64,000 nucleotides of DNA from an uncultured Lachnospiraceae bacterium (GTDB lineage Bacteria; Bacillota; Clostridia; Lachnospirales; Lachnospiraceae): assembly GCA_902781655.1 (NCBI GenBank), contig CACZJZ010000010.1, positions 1 to 64,000 on the forward strand. Reading direction: 5' to 3'. The first letter of the stretch is position 1, and each line of letters begins with the position of its first letter. Both the position numbers and the translations under genes were made by a program. The notes under the pieces were generated by a model. The model was not told the origin of the DNA, searched no databases, and saw only the letters and a program-made list of their open reading frames with translations. Of the stretch, positions 51,792-60,732 are shown one piece after another.

Positions 51792-52769
51792 GTGACTATT
51801 CGCAGGAGAAAAGAACTTGTCAGGGAACTGGAGCAGAGGAGTTTCTCTGCTGATGCATCCGCAGAAAATCCCGGCGCGGCGGAGAACGGCGCGAAGGAAG
51901 AGCTGGCCAGTCAGATTGGAGAAAAAGATGGCATAGCTGAACGGATGCTCCGCATGTGCAGACAGAACAAGCTGGCGCTTGTCTCAGCCATCGTGATTCT
52001 GATTATTATTTTGCTTGCCGTGTTTGCGCCGCTTATCGCGCCTTACGGCGAGGCGCAGCAGGATGTCATCAACCGGCTGCAGGGACCGAGTCTGAAGCAC
52101 CTGTTCGGAACAGACGAACTGGGAAGAGATGTTTTCTCCCGGATCCTTTATGGATCCCGGGTCTCTCTGATTGTTGGTATTCTGCCCAGTCTGATCGCGC
52201 TGGTCATCGGTGTGGTTATGGGGCTTCTGGCAGGGTATTTCGGCGGCGCTGTCGATGCGCTGATCATGCGCCTCGCCGATATCATGCTCTCCATTCCTTC
52301 CCTGCTTCTCGCCATGGTGATCATGTACACGCTCGGCGCTTCTACGATCAACCTGTTTATCGCGCTCTCCATGATTAACTGGGCGAGCATCGCCCGCGTG
52401 GTCCGTTCCCAGACGCTTTCGCTCAAGGAGAGTGAATATGTGGAAGCAGCCAGATCGATCGGCGTTTCGAGCGGCAAAATCATGTTCCGCCACATCTTTC
52501 CGAACTGTATTCCCAGTCTGATTGTGCTCTTCACGCTGGAGGTTCCGTCCTCCATCCTTTCGGAGAGTTCCCTCAGCTTCCTCGGCATCGGCGTCCAGCC
52601 GCCCGCAGCCTCCTGGGGCCTCATGGTCAACCAGGCAAAACAATTCCTGTTCACGCAGCCGTGGCTCAGCCTTGCGCCATGCATCTCCATCATGGTGGTG
52701 GTGCTGGCGTTCAACTTCCTTGGCGATGGTCTGCGGGATGTACTGGATCCGCATATGAAGAACAGCTGA
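51792..52769 (+). CDS. Peptide ABC transporter permease (Opp/Dpp C type)
   Basis: The 325-aa protein has a soluble N-terminal part of about 50 residues, then six spans. FGTDELGRDVFSRILYGSR is the DppC signature, and EYVEAARSIGVSSGKIM is the coupling loop; SFLGIGVQPPAASWG follows. The start is GTG at 51792 with GGGAGG 5 bases upstream. Its stop TGA overlaps the ATG of the ATPase gene by one base. Confidence 0.92.
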   Translation: MTIRRRKELVRELEQRSFSADASAENPGAAENGAKEELASQIGEKDGIAERMLRMCRQNKLALVSAIVILIIILLAVFAPLIAPYGEAQQDVINRLQGPSLKHLFGTDELGRDVFSRILYGSRVSLIVGILPSLIALVIGVVMGLLAGYFGGAVDALIMRLADIMLSIPSLLLAMVIMYTLGASTINLFIALSMINWASIARVVRSQTLSLKESEYVEAARSIGVSSGKIMFRHIFPNCIPSLIVLFTLEVPSSILSESSLSFLGIGVQPPAASWGLMVNQAKQFLFTQPWLSLAPCISIMVVVLAFNFLGDGLRDVLDPHMKNS

Positions 52770-53827
52770 TGGCGCAGAAGAGTGCGGTATGGAGTATGAA
52801 GATGGCGATGAGTGAGAAGAAGGAAAAAGAAACCGTGACGAAAACGGATCCGGAGGATGTCCTGGAGCTTCATGACCTGAAATCTTGGTTTTATACGGAA
52901 AAAGGAATTGTCAAAGCAGTGGATGGCGTGAATCTGCGCATTCCGAAGGGCAAAATTGTCGGCCTTGTCGGAGAGAGCGGCTGCGGCAAGAGCATGACGG
53001 CGCGGTCCATTATGGGACTCCTCAAATTTCCGGGCAGGATCGCGGGCGGAAGTATTCTCTTTGACGGAAAGGACCTCGCGAAGCTCGGGGAAAAGGAGCT
53101 TCGCAGCATCTGCGGCAAGGATATCTCGATGGTCTTCCAGGAGCCGATGACGAGCCTCAATCCGGTGCTGAAGGTCGGCAGGCAGGTGAGCGAGACGCTC
53201 CTTGTTCACAATCCGGAGATCGGCCGGGAGGAGGCAAGAAAGCGGGTTGTCGACATGTTCGGAAAGGTCGGCATCCCGGAGCCGGAGAAGCGGTATGACA
53301 GTTATCCGCACGAGCTGTCCGGCGGCCTGCGTCAGCGCGTCTGCATCGCCATGGCGATGATCTGCAGGCCGAAGCTGCTGATCGCGGACGAGCCGACCAC
53401 CGCCCTGGACGTCACCATTGAAGCGCAGATTCTCAAGCTGATGCAGCAGCTCTGCGCGGAGAGTGGGACGAGCATTCTGATTATCACGCATAATCTCGGC
53501 GTTGTCGCGGAGATCTGCGACGAGGTCTATGTCATGTATGCCGGGCGCATCGTGGAGCAGGCGGATACCTTCGAACTGTTCGATCACGTCGAGCATCCGT
53601 ACACGAAAGGACTGATGGCGTCGATTCCACGCATTGGAAAGAATCCGGAACGACTCTATACAATCCCTGGCGTGGTGCCGAACCTGCTTCACCTGCCGCA
53701 GGGCTGTGCGTTCTGCACGAGATGCCCCTGCGCCACGGAGCAATGCCGGACTGAGAAACCGGTCCTGACAGAGATTCGTGAAGGTCACTGGTCTGCCTGC
53801 TTTCTGAACCAGGCAAAATCAGAGTAA
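52769..53827 (+). CDS. Peptide ABC transporter ATPase (Opp/Dpp D type)
   Basis: The 352-aa ATPase has Walker [13 protein letters not shown]-loop, signature LSGGLRQRV and Walker [15 protein letters not shown]-terminal oligopeptide domain with CxxxC-like spacing in [15 protein letters not shown] suggests the 4Fe-4S or disulfide site seen in Opp ATPases. The ATG at 52769 overlaps the permease stop by one base. ATGs at 52796 and 52808 are alternatives, with GGAG before 52796. It pairs with the F-type ATPase downstream. Confidence 0.9.
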   Translation: MAQKSAVWSMKMAMSEKKEKETVTKTDPEDVLELHDLKSWFYTEKGIVKAVDGVNLRIPKGKIVGLVGESGCGKSMTARSIMGLLKFPGRIAGGSILFDGKDLAKLGEKELRSICGKDISMVFQEPMTSLNPVLKVGRQVSETLLVHNPEIGREEARKRVVDMFGKVGIPEPEKRYDSYPHELSGGLRQRVCIAMAMICRPKLLIADEPTTALDVTIEAQILKLMQQLCAESGTSILIITHNLGVVAEICDEVYVMYAGRIVEQADTFELFDHVEHPYTKGLMASIPRIGKNPERLYTIPGVVPNLLHLPQGCAFCTRCPCATEQCRTEKPVLTEIREGHWSACFLNQAKSE

Positions 53828-53917
53828 GCTGCAAGGAGCAGCGGCTTGAACGTGACGTCGATACGTCGCTTTCAAACTGACAATGGTGCCGCGAGAGACG
53901 CGGCACGGGGTGTGCGC

Positions 53918-54901
53918 ATGGAGAAATCAGGCAGTGAGAAGAAGGAAATCCTTCTGAAGGCAGAAGGTGTTTACAAGGAATTCCCGACAGGGAAAAAGGG
54001 GCAGGCGGTACATGCCGTGAACGGCGTCGATCTCACAATTTTCCGGGGTGAGACACTGGCGCTGGTCGGCGAGAGCGGCTGCGGCAAGTCGACGCTGGGC
54101 CGGGCGCTGATTCATATGCTTCCGCTGACGGACGGCATCGTCACCTACCGGAATCAGGTGATTTCGACCATGAGCGACAAGGTTTTCCGGCCGCTCCGCC
54201 CGAAGATGCAGATGATATTCCAGGATCCGTACGCCAGTCTTGATCCAAGAATGACGGTGCGCGACATCATCGCGGAGCCGCTTGTCACCTATCATGTGTG
54301 CAGGAACAGGGAGGAGACGACAGAGCGCGTGCTGCAGCTGATGAAGGCGGTGGGTGTGCCCGCGGATTTTATCTGGCGGTATCCGCATCAATTTTCCGGC
54401 GGGCAGCGGCAGAGAATCGGCATCGCGCGTGCCATCGCCCTCCGGCCGGAGCTGATCGTCTGCGATGAGCCGGTGTCGGCGCTGGACGTCTCCGTGCAGA
54501 GCCAGGTGCTGAACCTGCTCAAGGATCTGCAGAAGAAATATGGCCTTACCTATCTCTTCATCGGGCATGATCTCTCGGTCATCAATTTTATCGCAGACAG
54601 GGTCTGCGTCATGTTCCTCGGTTCGGTCTGTGAGGTGGCGGGAAAGGAGGACCTCTACAGCAGGCCGCTTCATCCCTACACGGAGTTCCTTCTCGATGCG
54701 ATCCCGCAGCCGGATCCGCACCGACGCGGCGAAAAGCGGGAGGTGCTCTCCGGTGAAATTCCGAGTCCGGTGAATCTTCCATCGGGGTGCTGTTTCCGGA
54801 CGAGATGTCCTTACGCGACCGGGCTGTGCGCGAAGGAGCGGCCGGAGCTGCGTGCGATTGGAAACCGTTTTGTAGCCTGCCACCACCCGCTGAAGCGGTA
54901 A
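53918..54901 (+). CDS. Peptide ABC transporter ATPase (Opp/Dpp F type)
   Basis: The 327-aa protein has Walker [13 protein letters not shown], the Q-loop segment QMIFQDPYASLDPRM, signature FSGGQRQRIGIARA and Walker B LIVCDEPVSALD, followed by FIGHDLSVINFIADRV. It ends with the GCCFRTRCPYATGLC cluster. It follows the D-type gene after about 90 bases and completes the transporter. The ATG at 53918 has only a weak GGGGTG before it; the frame is open further upstream. Confidence 0.9.
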   Translation: MEKSGSEKKEILLKAEGVYKEFPTGKKGQAVHAVNGVDLTIFRGETLALVGESGCGKSTLGRALIHMLPLTDGIVTYRNQVISTMSDKVFRPLRPKMQMIFQDPYASLDPRMTVRDIIAEPLVTYHVCRNREETTERVLQLMKAVGVPADFIWRYPHQFSGGQRQRIGIARAIALRPELIVCDEPVSALDVSVQSQVLNLLKDLQKKYGLTYLFIGHDLSVINFIADRVCVMFLGSVCEVAGKEDLYSRPLHPYTEFLLDAIPQPDPHRRGEKREVLSGEIPSPVNLPSGCCFRTRCPYATGLCAKERPELRAIGNRFVACHHPLKR

Positions 54902-54940
54902 TGCGGAGACGTTTTCTTCCGGAGCGAGGAGGTAAAAAGT

Positions 54941-56164
54941 ATGTACGATCTGAATCAGAATTTCAGCCGGTTTCCCGGCGGGTATCTGTTTGCGGCGGTG
55001 CGGCAGAAGAAGGAGGAGTTTCAGAGGAGCCATCCGGATGCGGATGTGATCAGTCTCGGGATCGGGGATGTGACGAAGCCACTGTGTCCGGTTGTGATGA
55101 AGGCGCTGGAGGACGCCGCTGCGGAGATGGGGGATGCCGCGACGTTCCGTGGATATGGGCCGTACGAGGGATATGCTTTTCTTCGGGAAGCCATTGCCAG
55201 GGTTGATTTCCAGCAATATGGCGTGAAGATTCTGCCGGATGAGATTTTTGTCGGGGACGGCGCGAAGAGCGATCTTGCCGGCATCACGGACCTGTTCTCG
55301 GACAGGAACCGGATTGCTATCTGCGAGCCGACATACCCTGCGTATGCAGACAGCAATGTCGTCGGCGGGAGATGCGGATATTTTGACGAGCACACGGGGC
55401 GCTGGACGAGTGTGATGTATCTGGACTGCACGGAGGACAACGGGTTTGTGCCCGAGGTGCCGGGCATGGGCGCTTCGTCGCCCGATATCATCTATCTGTG
55501 CTTCCCGAACAATCCGACCGGCGTGATGATCACGCGGAGCGCGCTGCAGCGGTGGGTCAACTACGCACTGGAGAAGGGGGCGGTGATTCTCTACGATGCG
55601 GCATATAACGCGTTTATCGAGACACCGGATGCCCCGCACACGATTTACGAGTGCGCCGGCGCGGAGCAGTGCGCAATCGAGCTGCGCAGCTTCTCCAAGA
55701 CGGCCGGGTTTACCGGCATGCGCCTGTCATACATGGTGATTCCGGAGGCACTGCGCTGCGGTGGCGCCTCGCTCCGCAACATGTGGAAGCGGCGTCTCGG
55801 CGCGCGCTATAACGGCGCGCCGTATATCATTCAGCGGGCCGGGGCGGCTGTCTACACACCGGAGGGACAGAAGCAGACGGCGCAGCAGGTTGCGGAGTAC
55901 AAGCAAAATACGAAGCGTATCCGCGCGGAGCTGGAGGCCATGGGGTATACGGCATACGGCGGTACGGATGCGCCGTACGTCTGGATGAAGCTGCCCGCGG
56001 GAATGAAATCCTGGGATTTCTTCGATCTGCTGCTCACGAAGGCCGGCGTGGTCGGCACGCCGGGCGTGGGCTTCGGCGCGGATGGAGAGGGATTCTTCCG
56101 GTTCACCGGATTTGGAACGCCGGAGCGGACGGAGGAGGCACTGGCACGGATCGCGAAACTGTGA
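54941..56164 (+). CDS. dapL: LL-diaminopimelate aminotransferase
   Basis: The 407-aa protein matches DapL: GGYLFAAVRQKKEEF, LGIGDVTKPLCPVV, YGPYEGYAFLREAIA, GDGAKSDLAGI, NNPTGVMIT and SFSKTAGFTGMRL with PLP Lys253. It makes LL-diaminopimelate from tetrahydrodipicolinate and glutamate in one step, feeding lysine and wall synthesis. AGGAGG lies 8 bases before the ATG. It begins 39 bases after the transporter ATPase gene and may share its transcript. No other lysine gene is here. Confidence 0.9.
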   Translation: MYDLNQNFSRFPGGYLFAAVRQKKEEFQRSHPDADVISLGIGDVTKPLCPVVMKALEDAAAEMGDAATFRGYGPYEGYAFLREAIARVDFQQYGVKILPDEIFVGDGAKSDLAGITDLFSDRNRIAICEPTYPAYADSNVVGGRCGYFDEHTGRWTSVMYLDCTEDNGFVPEVPGMGASSPDIIYLCFPNNPTGVMITRSALQRWVNYALEKGAVILYDAAYNAFIETPDAPHTIYECAGAEQCAIELRSFSKTAGFTGMRLSYMVIPEALRCGGASLRNMWKRRLGARYNGAPYIIQRAGAAVYTPEGQKQTAQQVAEYKQNTKRIRAELEAMGYTAYGGTDAPYVWMKLPAGMKSWDFFDLLLTKAGVVGTPGVGFGADGEGFFRFTGFGTPERTEEALARIAKL

Positions 56165-56201
56165 AAACAGATCAGTGCACAGACAAGGGGGAGAGTGCGA
56201 T

Positions 56202-57113
56202 TTGTACGGCAAGATTCTCAGCGAGATGGGCATGATGGCGTTCACGATGGCGGCAGGATATCTGCTTCGCAGGCGGGAACTCATCACCGATGCAGGCAAA
56301 AAGAGCCTCACCAATCTGATTCTGTACTTCATTCTCCCCTGCAATATCATCAAGGCATTCTGCATTCCCTTCAGCCGGCAGCTGCTGGTGCAGATGTCCA
56401 TGGCGCTCTTTGCCGCCGTGCTGGTGCAGGCGATCAGTATGTTCCTTGCGGCGGTCGCCTACCGGCGTCTGCTGAAGGGAGAAAAGCAGGTCTTCCAGTA
56501 TGGAACGGTCTGTTCCAATGCGGGCTTCATCGGCAATGCGGTGGCGCAGGGTGTGTATGGAGACACAGGACTTCTGATCGCCTCCATTTACCTCATTCCG
56601 CTCCGCATCGTGATGTGGACGGCGGGAATCTCCTACTTTACGGAGGGAGGCAGCGTGTGGAAGAGCATGAGAAAGGTGATGCTGCATCCCTGTATGATCG
56701 CGGTCTATATCGGGATGGCACTGTTCCTCACGCAGGCACCGCTTCCAGAGGTAATCAGCCTCTCGCTCTCGACGGTGAGCGCATCCTGCACCGGACTCAT
56801 CATGGTATACATCGGGACAATCCTCTGCGGCGTCCATATCCGGGAGCTGGTCAGCAGGGATCAGATCTATTTTGCCGCTATCAGGCTGGTCGCGATTCCG
56901 GCGCTGACGTGGGGTATGTGCCGGATGATCCGCGCGGACAGTGTCATCACCGGCGTCTGCACACTGCTGGCGTCGATGCCGGCGGGCAGCACGACCTCGA
57001 TTCTCGCGGCGCAGTACGGTGCGGATGAGAAGGCGGCGGCAAAATGCGTGGTTTTCACAACGGCGCTCTCCGCGGTGGCAATTCCGCTGTGGTGCATCGC
57101 CCTGCAGGGATGA
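56202..57113 (+). CDS. AEC-family transporter (auxin efflux carrier type)
   Basis: The 303-aa membrane protein has about 10 spans, with NLILYFILPCNIIKAF at the start and CSNAGFIGNAVAQGVYGDTGL, the AEC hallmark loop, then ASMPAGSTTSILAAQYG. AEC proteins move small carboxylates or amino-acid-like anions; direction and substrate are unknown. The start is TTG at 56202 with AAGGGGGAGAG about 7 bases upstream. It lies between dapL and the racemase-family gene. Confidence 0.8.
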   Translation: MYGKILSEMGMMAFTMAAGYLLRRRELITDAGKKSLTNLILYFILPCNIIKAFCIPFSRQLLVQMSMALFAAVLVQAISMFLAAVAYRRLLKGEKQVFQYGTVCSNAGFIGNAVAQGVYGDTGLLIASIYLIPLRIVMWTAGISYFTEGGSVWKSMRKVMLHPCMIAVYIGMALFLTQAPLPEVISLSLSTVSASCTGLIMVYIGTILCGVHIRELVSRDQIYFAAIRLVAIPALTWGMCRMIRADSVITGVCTLLASMPAGSTTSILAAQYGADEKAAAKCVVFTTALSAVAIPLWCIALQG

Positions 57114-57140
57114 ATTGGAAAAAGACAGGAGGAATATTCG

Positions 57141-57848
57141 ATGGTGCTTCAAGGCGGCAGAACCTATTATGGTCCGAAAATTGGGATTCTGATGATGCGG
57201 ACGCGCTTCCCGCGGATTCCCGGCGACCCGGGCAACGCGGCGACGTTTCCGTTTCCGGTGAGCTATCGGGTCGTGCCGGATCTGTTTCCTGCGGGACGGA
57301 TTCCGGCGGACGCGGATGAGATCCTGCTTCAGGAATTCAGACAGGCGGCGCAGGATCTGGAGGCGGACGGCTGCCGTGCGATCACGACCGTATGCAGCTT
57401 TCTCGCTGGATTTCAGCGTGAACTGGCGGAAGCAGTCCGCATTCCGGTATTTACCTCCACACTGTCGCTGGTTCCGTGGGCATCGACGCTGATCGGGAAG
57501 GGACGTCCGATCGGCATTTTCTCGGACAACGCGGCGATGATGAATGACGATCTGTTCGGGCGGCTCGGCTGGTCCACGGCAGAATATCCGGTGACGGTCA
57601 GCGCGCTCCCGCAGGATTCAGAGTTCCATCGGGTGATCATCGAGGATCGGACGGAAGGCGATGTCGATCTCATCCGGCAGGAGATGCTGACGATGACGAA
57701 GAAGCACATGGAGGAACATCCGGACACAGGAGCAATTTTGCTTGAGTGCGCGAACTATGCGGCATTTCAGAAGGAGATCGCAGCGCAGGCGAAGGTTCCG
57801 GTGTTCAGCATCAACCAGCTCATTCTGATGATACAGGACGCGGTGTGA
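57141..57848 (+). CDS. Aspartate/glutamate racemase superfamily protein
   Basis: The 235-aa protein has the two cysteine sites of the Asp/Glu/hydantoin racemase family, CRAITTVCSFLAG and GAILLECANYAAF, in the expected positions, with FPFPVSYRVVPDL near the start. It would invert an alpha carbon of an amino acid or relative without PLP. The exact substrate is unknown, and it lacks the start typical of MurI. A GGAGGAA site lies about 7 bases upstream. It is followed after 35 bases by a 2-hydroxyacid dehydrogenase. Confidence 0.75.
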   Translation: MVLQGGRTYYGPKIGILMMRTRFPRIPGDPGNAATFPFPVSYRVVPDLFPAGRIPADADEILLQEFRQAAQDLEADGCRAITTVCSFLAGFQRELAEAVRIPVFTSTLSLVPWASTLIGKGRPIGIFSDNAAMMNDDLFGRLGWSTAEYPVTVSALPQDSEFHRVIIEDRTEGDVDLIRQEMLTMTKKHMEEHPDTGAILLECANYAAFQKEIAAQAKVPVFSINQLILMIQDAV

Positions 57849-57883
57849 GAGAGGGAAGAATCCCGGTGGAGGCAGGACGGAAG

Positions 57884-58915
57884 ATGGCAGCACAGAAAAA
57901 GGTACTGGTGACGGAGCCGGTGGATGAGGCGGGGACAAATCTGTTGAAGGCACATGGCTTTGAGGTTGTGCAGGGCACGGGGATCGAACAGGAGACGGTG
58001 ATCCGCGAGGCACAGGGCTGCGGGGGCATTCTCACGAGAAATGCGCGCATCACCGCGGACGTCATGGATCATTGCCCGGAGCTCCGCGTCATCGGCGTGC
58101 ACGGCGTCGGTGTGGATATCATCGATGTGGAGGCTGCGACCGCACGCAAAATCCAGGTGGTCAATGCGGCAGGCTCAAATCGCGAGGCGGTCGCGGAGTA
58201 CGCGATGAGTCTGATTCTGATGCTCGCGAAGGGCAGCGTGCAGTACAACAATGAGCTGAAGGCGGGGAACCTTGCGATCCGAAAGATGAAGGGAGAAAAT
58301 GTGCAGGGCAAGACGCTCGGCATTCTCGGCATGGGCAACATCGGCACGCAGGTGGCTCGCATCGCGCACGGCGGATTCGGTATGGAGGTGTTCGGATATA
58401 ACAGGCATATTTCAGAACCGCAGAAGCTGGGCTTCTGCACGCTGCTTCCGGACAAGGAAGAGGTCATCCGGCGGGCGGATTTCCTGTCGCTTCATCTGCC
58501 GCTGACCGCCTCGACGCGCCATATCATCGGGGAGAGGGAACTCGAACTCATGAAGCCGACCGCCTATCTGGTCAACACCGGGCGCGGGGAGATCGTCGAT
58601 GAGCAGGCGCTCATCCGGGCACTGCAGGAGAAGCGGATCAGAGGGGCGGGTCTTGACGTCTTTGAGGGCGGGCTGCCGAAGCCGGAGAATCCGCTCCTTC
58701 ACATGGACAATGTCATCGTTTCTCCCCATACCGCGGCTTTCACGGTCGAGTCACTGCGCAACATGGCAAGACAGGCGGCGCAGGGCATTGCGGAAGTACT
58801 GGAGAACCGCGCGCCGTCCTGGCCGGTCAACCGGATTCCCGGCGCGCCGCAGCAAAAGAAGGTGTCCTGCATTCTGGACTACTATCAATATGAATTCGGA
58901 ACGGAGGCAAAATAA
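57884..58915 (+). CDS. D-isomer-specific 2-hydroxyacid dehydrogenase
   Basis: The 343-aa enzyme resembles 3-phosphoglycerate dehydrogenase and related reductases. TLGILGMGNIGTQVARI is the NAD loop. LVNTGRGEIVDE holds the catalytic Arg region, GAGLDVFEGG the Glu and VIVSPHTAAFTVE the His. It lacks the C-terminal ACT domain of long SerA forms. It would interconvert a 2-hydroxy and a 2-oxo acid with NAD(P). The ATG at 57884 has GGAGG 11 bases upstream; an in-frame GTG at 57866 is an alternative. It ends the block that starts at the peptide transporter. Confidence 0.82.
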   Translation: MAAQKKVLVTEPVDEAGTNLLKAHGFEVVQGTGIEQETVIREAQGCGGILTRNARITADVMDHCPELRVIGVHGVGVDIIDVEAATARKIQVVNAAGSNREAVAEYAMSLILMLAKGSVQYNNELKAGNLAIRKMKGENVQGKTLGILGMGNIGTQVARIAHGGFGMEVFGYNRHISEPQKLGFCTLLPDKEEVIRRADFLSLHLPLTASTRHIIGERELELMKPTAYLVNTGRGEIVDEQALIRALQEKRIRGAGLDVFEGGLPKPENPLLHMDNVIVSPHTAAFTVESLRNMARQAAQGIAEVLENRAPSWPVNRIPGAPQQKKVSCILDYYQYEFGTEAK

Positions 58916-58988
58916 GGACGGCGCAGAGAGCCAGGCTGTGCCTGGAACTGCTTATCCATGAAGGTATGCCTCAAATTTTGCAGCCTGC

Positions 58989-59018
58989 TTGACGTACAGG
59001 CTTGCGGATGGATAGAAT
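58989..59018 (+). promoter_or_regulatory. comEA promoter
   Basis: TTGACG at 58989-58994 and TAGAAT at 59013-59018 are 18 bases apart, 50 bases before the comEA ATG. A small GC hairpin (CCAGGC-TGT-GCCTGG, about 58,934) lies upstream with no T-run. Confidence 0.5.
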
Positions 59019-59067
59019 AAAATCATTCCTTCGCGGAGCCCTTCATTTTACAGAGGAGGACTGTGCG

Positions 59068-59883
59068 ATGAGATGGAACACACAGACATTCATGAAATTC
59101 TGTAAAGACAGGTCCGGGTATATCGGCCTGTCTTTTGTTGTCGGAGTGGTATGTCTCTGGTCCGTGGCCTGCGGGAGGCAGGGCACGGAACTGGAACTGT
59201 ATGATGCCGGAGGCAGTGCTGCGGCATCCACTTTGCAGCAGGCAAATCAGGAGACGGAGGAATCTGAATCACAACAGAAGAAAGATTCCGATAAAACAGT
59301 CCAGACCCAGCGGAATGAATCGGGTGCGGCCGCAGACAGCGGTGCGACGGTTTCTGCAGAGGAAGAGGAAATTCTGGTCTTTGTCTGCGGCGCGGTGAAG
59401 AAGGAGGGAGTCTATTCGCTCGGCACAGATGCCAGGGTATATGAAGCGGTGGCGGCGGCAGGAGGCTTCGCTGAGGAGGCGGACCGGGATGCGGTGAATC
59501 TCGCCATGCCGATGCATGACGGGGAGCAGCTCAGGATTCCGACAGAGGAGGAGATAGCGGCGCTTTCACCGGAGACGGGGAAAGCGCAGCAAGATGTGAC
59601 GGGCGGCAGCAGCATGTCCGGAGGTGTCGGTATCTCGGGCGGAATTTCTGAATCAGAAAATAATACAGGCGAAGCCTCCGGTTCCGTCGGGAAGATCAAT
59701 CTCAATACGGCCACGCGGGAGCAGCTCATGACTGTCCCGGGAATCGGCGGTGTGCGGGCAGATGCGATTCTGGAATACCGGGAGAGCAGCGGCAGATTCC
59801 GGACCATAGAGGAGATCCAGAATGTGTCGGGAATCAAGGCGGGGATTTATGCGAAGATACAGAATTACATTGCGGTAGAGTAG
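59068..59883 (+). CDS. comEA: ComEA-family competence protein (SLBB + helix-hairpin-helix)
   Basis: The 271-aa protein has a membrane or lipoprotein-like leader (LSFVVGVVCLWSVACG), an acidic linker, an SLBB-like domain (VFVCGAVKKEGVYSLGTDAR) and a C-terminal double helix-hairpin-helix, KINLNTATREQLMTVPGIGG then SGRFRTIEEIQNVSGI. ComEA binds incoming DNA at the cell surface. GGAGG lies 8 bases before the ATG. comEC begins 3.7 kb downstream, with a two-component system and a lipoprotein gene in between. Confidence 0.9.
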   Translation: MRWNTQTFMKFCKDRSGYIGLSFVVGVVCLWSVACGRQGTELELYDAGGSAAASTLQQANQETEESESQQKKDSDKTVQTQRNESGAAADSGATVSAEEEEILVFVCGAVKKEGVYSLGTDARVYEAVAAAGGFAEEADRDAVNLAMPMHDGEQLRIPTEEEIAALSPETGKAQQDVTGGSSMSGGVGISGGISESENNTGEASGSVGKINLNTATREQLMTVPGIGGVRADAILEYRESSGRFRTIEEIQNVSGIKAGIYAKIQNYIAVE

Positions 59884-59891
59884 GAAATTAA

Positions 59892-59921
59892 TGTTAAAAA
59901 AGTATTACAATGTACTATACT
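59892..59921 (+). promoter_or_regulatory. Candidate promoter and WalR/PhoP-like direct repeat before the response regulator
   Basis: TGTTAA (59892-59897), five bases, TATTAC (59903-59908) fits the TGTWAH-N5-TGTWAH pattern bound by WalR/PhoP-type regulators with one mismatch. TATACT at 59916-59921 could be the -10 box. Autoregulation by the gene downstream is possible. Confidence 0.4.
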
Positions 59922-59993
59922 AAGGAAGTGAAACCCGGATAGGACGGCTGACACGGGCGCGCTGGCACAGATTTTGCAGGGACGGAGCAGGAT

Positions 59994-60698
59994 ATGGCTA
60001 AAATTCTGGTGGTGGATGATGAAAAACTGATCGTCAAGGGAATCCGGTTCAGCCTCATGCAGGACGGCTACGAGGTGGATACGGCGTATGACGGAGAGGA
60101 AGCGCTGGAAAAGGCCAGAAGCAGCGCCTATGATGTCGTTCTTCTCGATGTGATGCTTCCGAAGCTGAATGGATTTGAGGTCTGCCAGCAGATACGCGAG
60201 TTCTCGGATATGCCGATCATCATGCTCACCGCGAAGGGCGAGGATATGGACAAAATTCTGGGGCTTGACTACGGCGCGGATGATTACATCACGAAGCCGT
60301 TCAACATTCTTGAGGTCAAGGCCAGGATCAAGGCGATCATGCGCCGCACTGCCGCTATGAAGCGGGCGCAGGCGCAGACAGTGAAACCGCGTGAGAACGT
60401 GCTCACAAGCGGCGATCTGAAACTCGACTGCGACAACAGACGGCTGTATATCGCGGGAAGGGAAATCAATCTGACCTCGAAGGAATTCGAGGTACTGGAG
60501 CTCCTCGTTCGCAATCCGGGTAAAGTTTACAGCCGCGAGAAGCTGCTCACCGACATCTGGGGCGAGGATTTTCCCGGAGACGTGCGCACGGTGGATGTGC
60601 ATATCCGGCGTCTTCGCGAGAAAATCGAGCAAAATCCTTCCGAACCGCGCTATGTGCAGACAAAGTGGGGGATCGGGTATTATTTCCGTCAGCAGTAA
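59994..60698 (+). CDS. OmpR-family response regulator (WalR/MtrA-like)
   Basis: The 234-aa protein has a receiver domain (ILVVDDEKLIVKGI, Asp52 in VVLLDVMLPKLNG, Lys in DDYITKPFN) and a winged-helix end (NLTSKEFEVLELLVRNPG, SREKLLTDIWGED, VDVHIRRLREKIE). It answers to the kinase encoded 34 bases downstream. WalR, PhoP and MtrA share this layout, so a cell-envelope role is likely but not proven. A direct repeat in the promoter suggests self-control. Confidence 0.92.
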   Translation: MAKILVVDDEKLIVKGIRFSLMQDGYEVDTAYDGEEALEKARSSAYDVVLLDVMLPKLNGFEVCQQIREFSDMPIIMLTAKGEDMDKILGLDYGADDYITKPFNILEVKARIKAIMRRTAAMKRAQAQTVKPRENVLTSGDLKLDCDNRRLYIAGREINLTSKEFEVLELLVRNPGKVYSREKLLTDIWGEDFPGDVRTVDVHIRRLREKIEQNPSEPRYVQTKWGIGYYFRQQ

Positions 60699-60732
60699 TG
60701 GAAGATCGTGATCTATATTGTAATAGAAATCT

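Noticed and set aside
53927-55639. 570-residue open frame on the minus strand across the F-type ATPase and dapL
   Set aside because: It covers two clear plus-strand genes and shows no domain; a shadow of codon bias.
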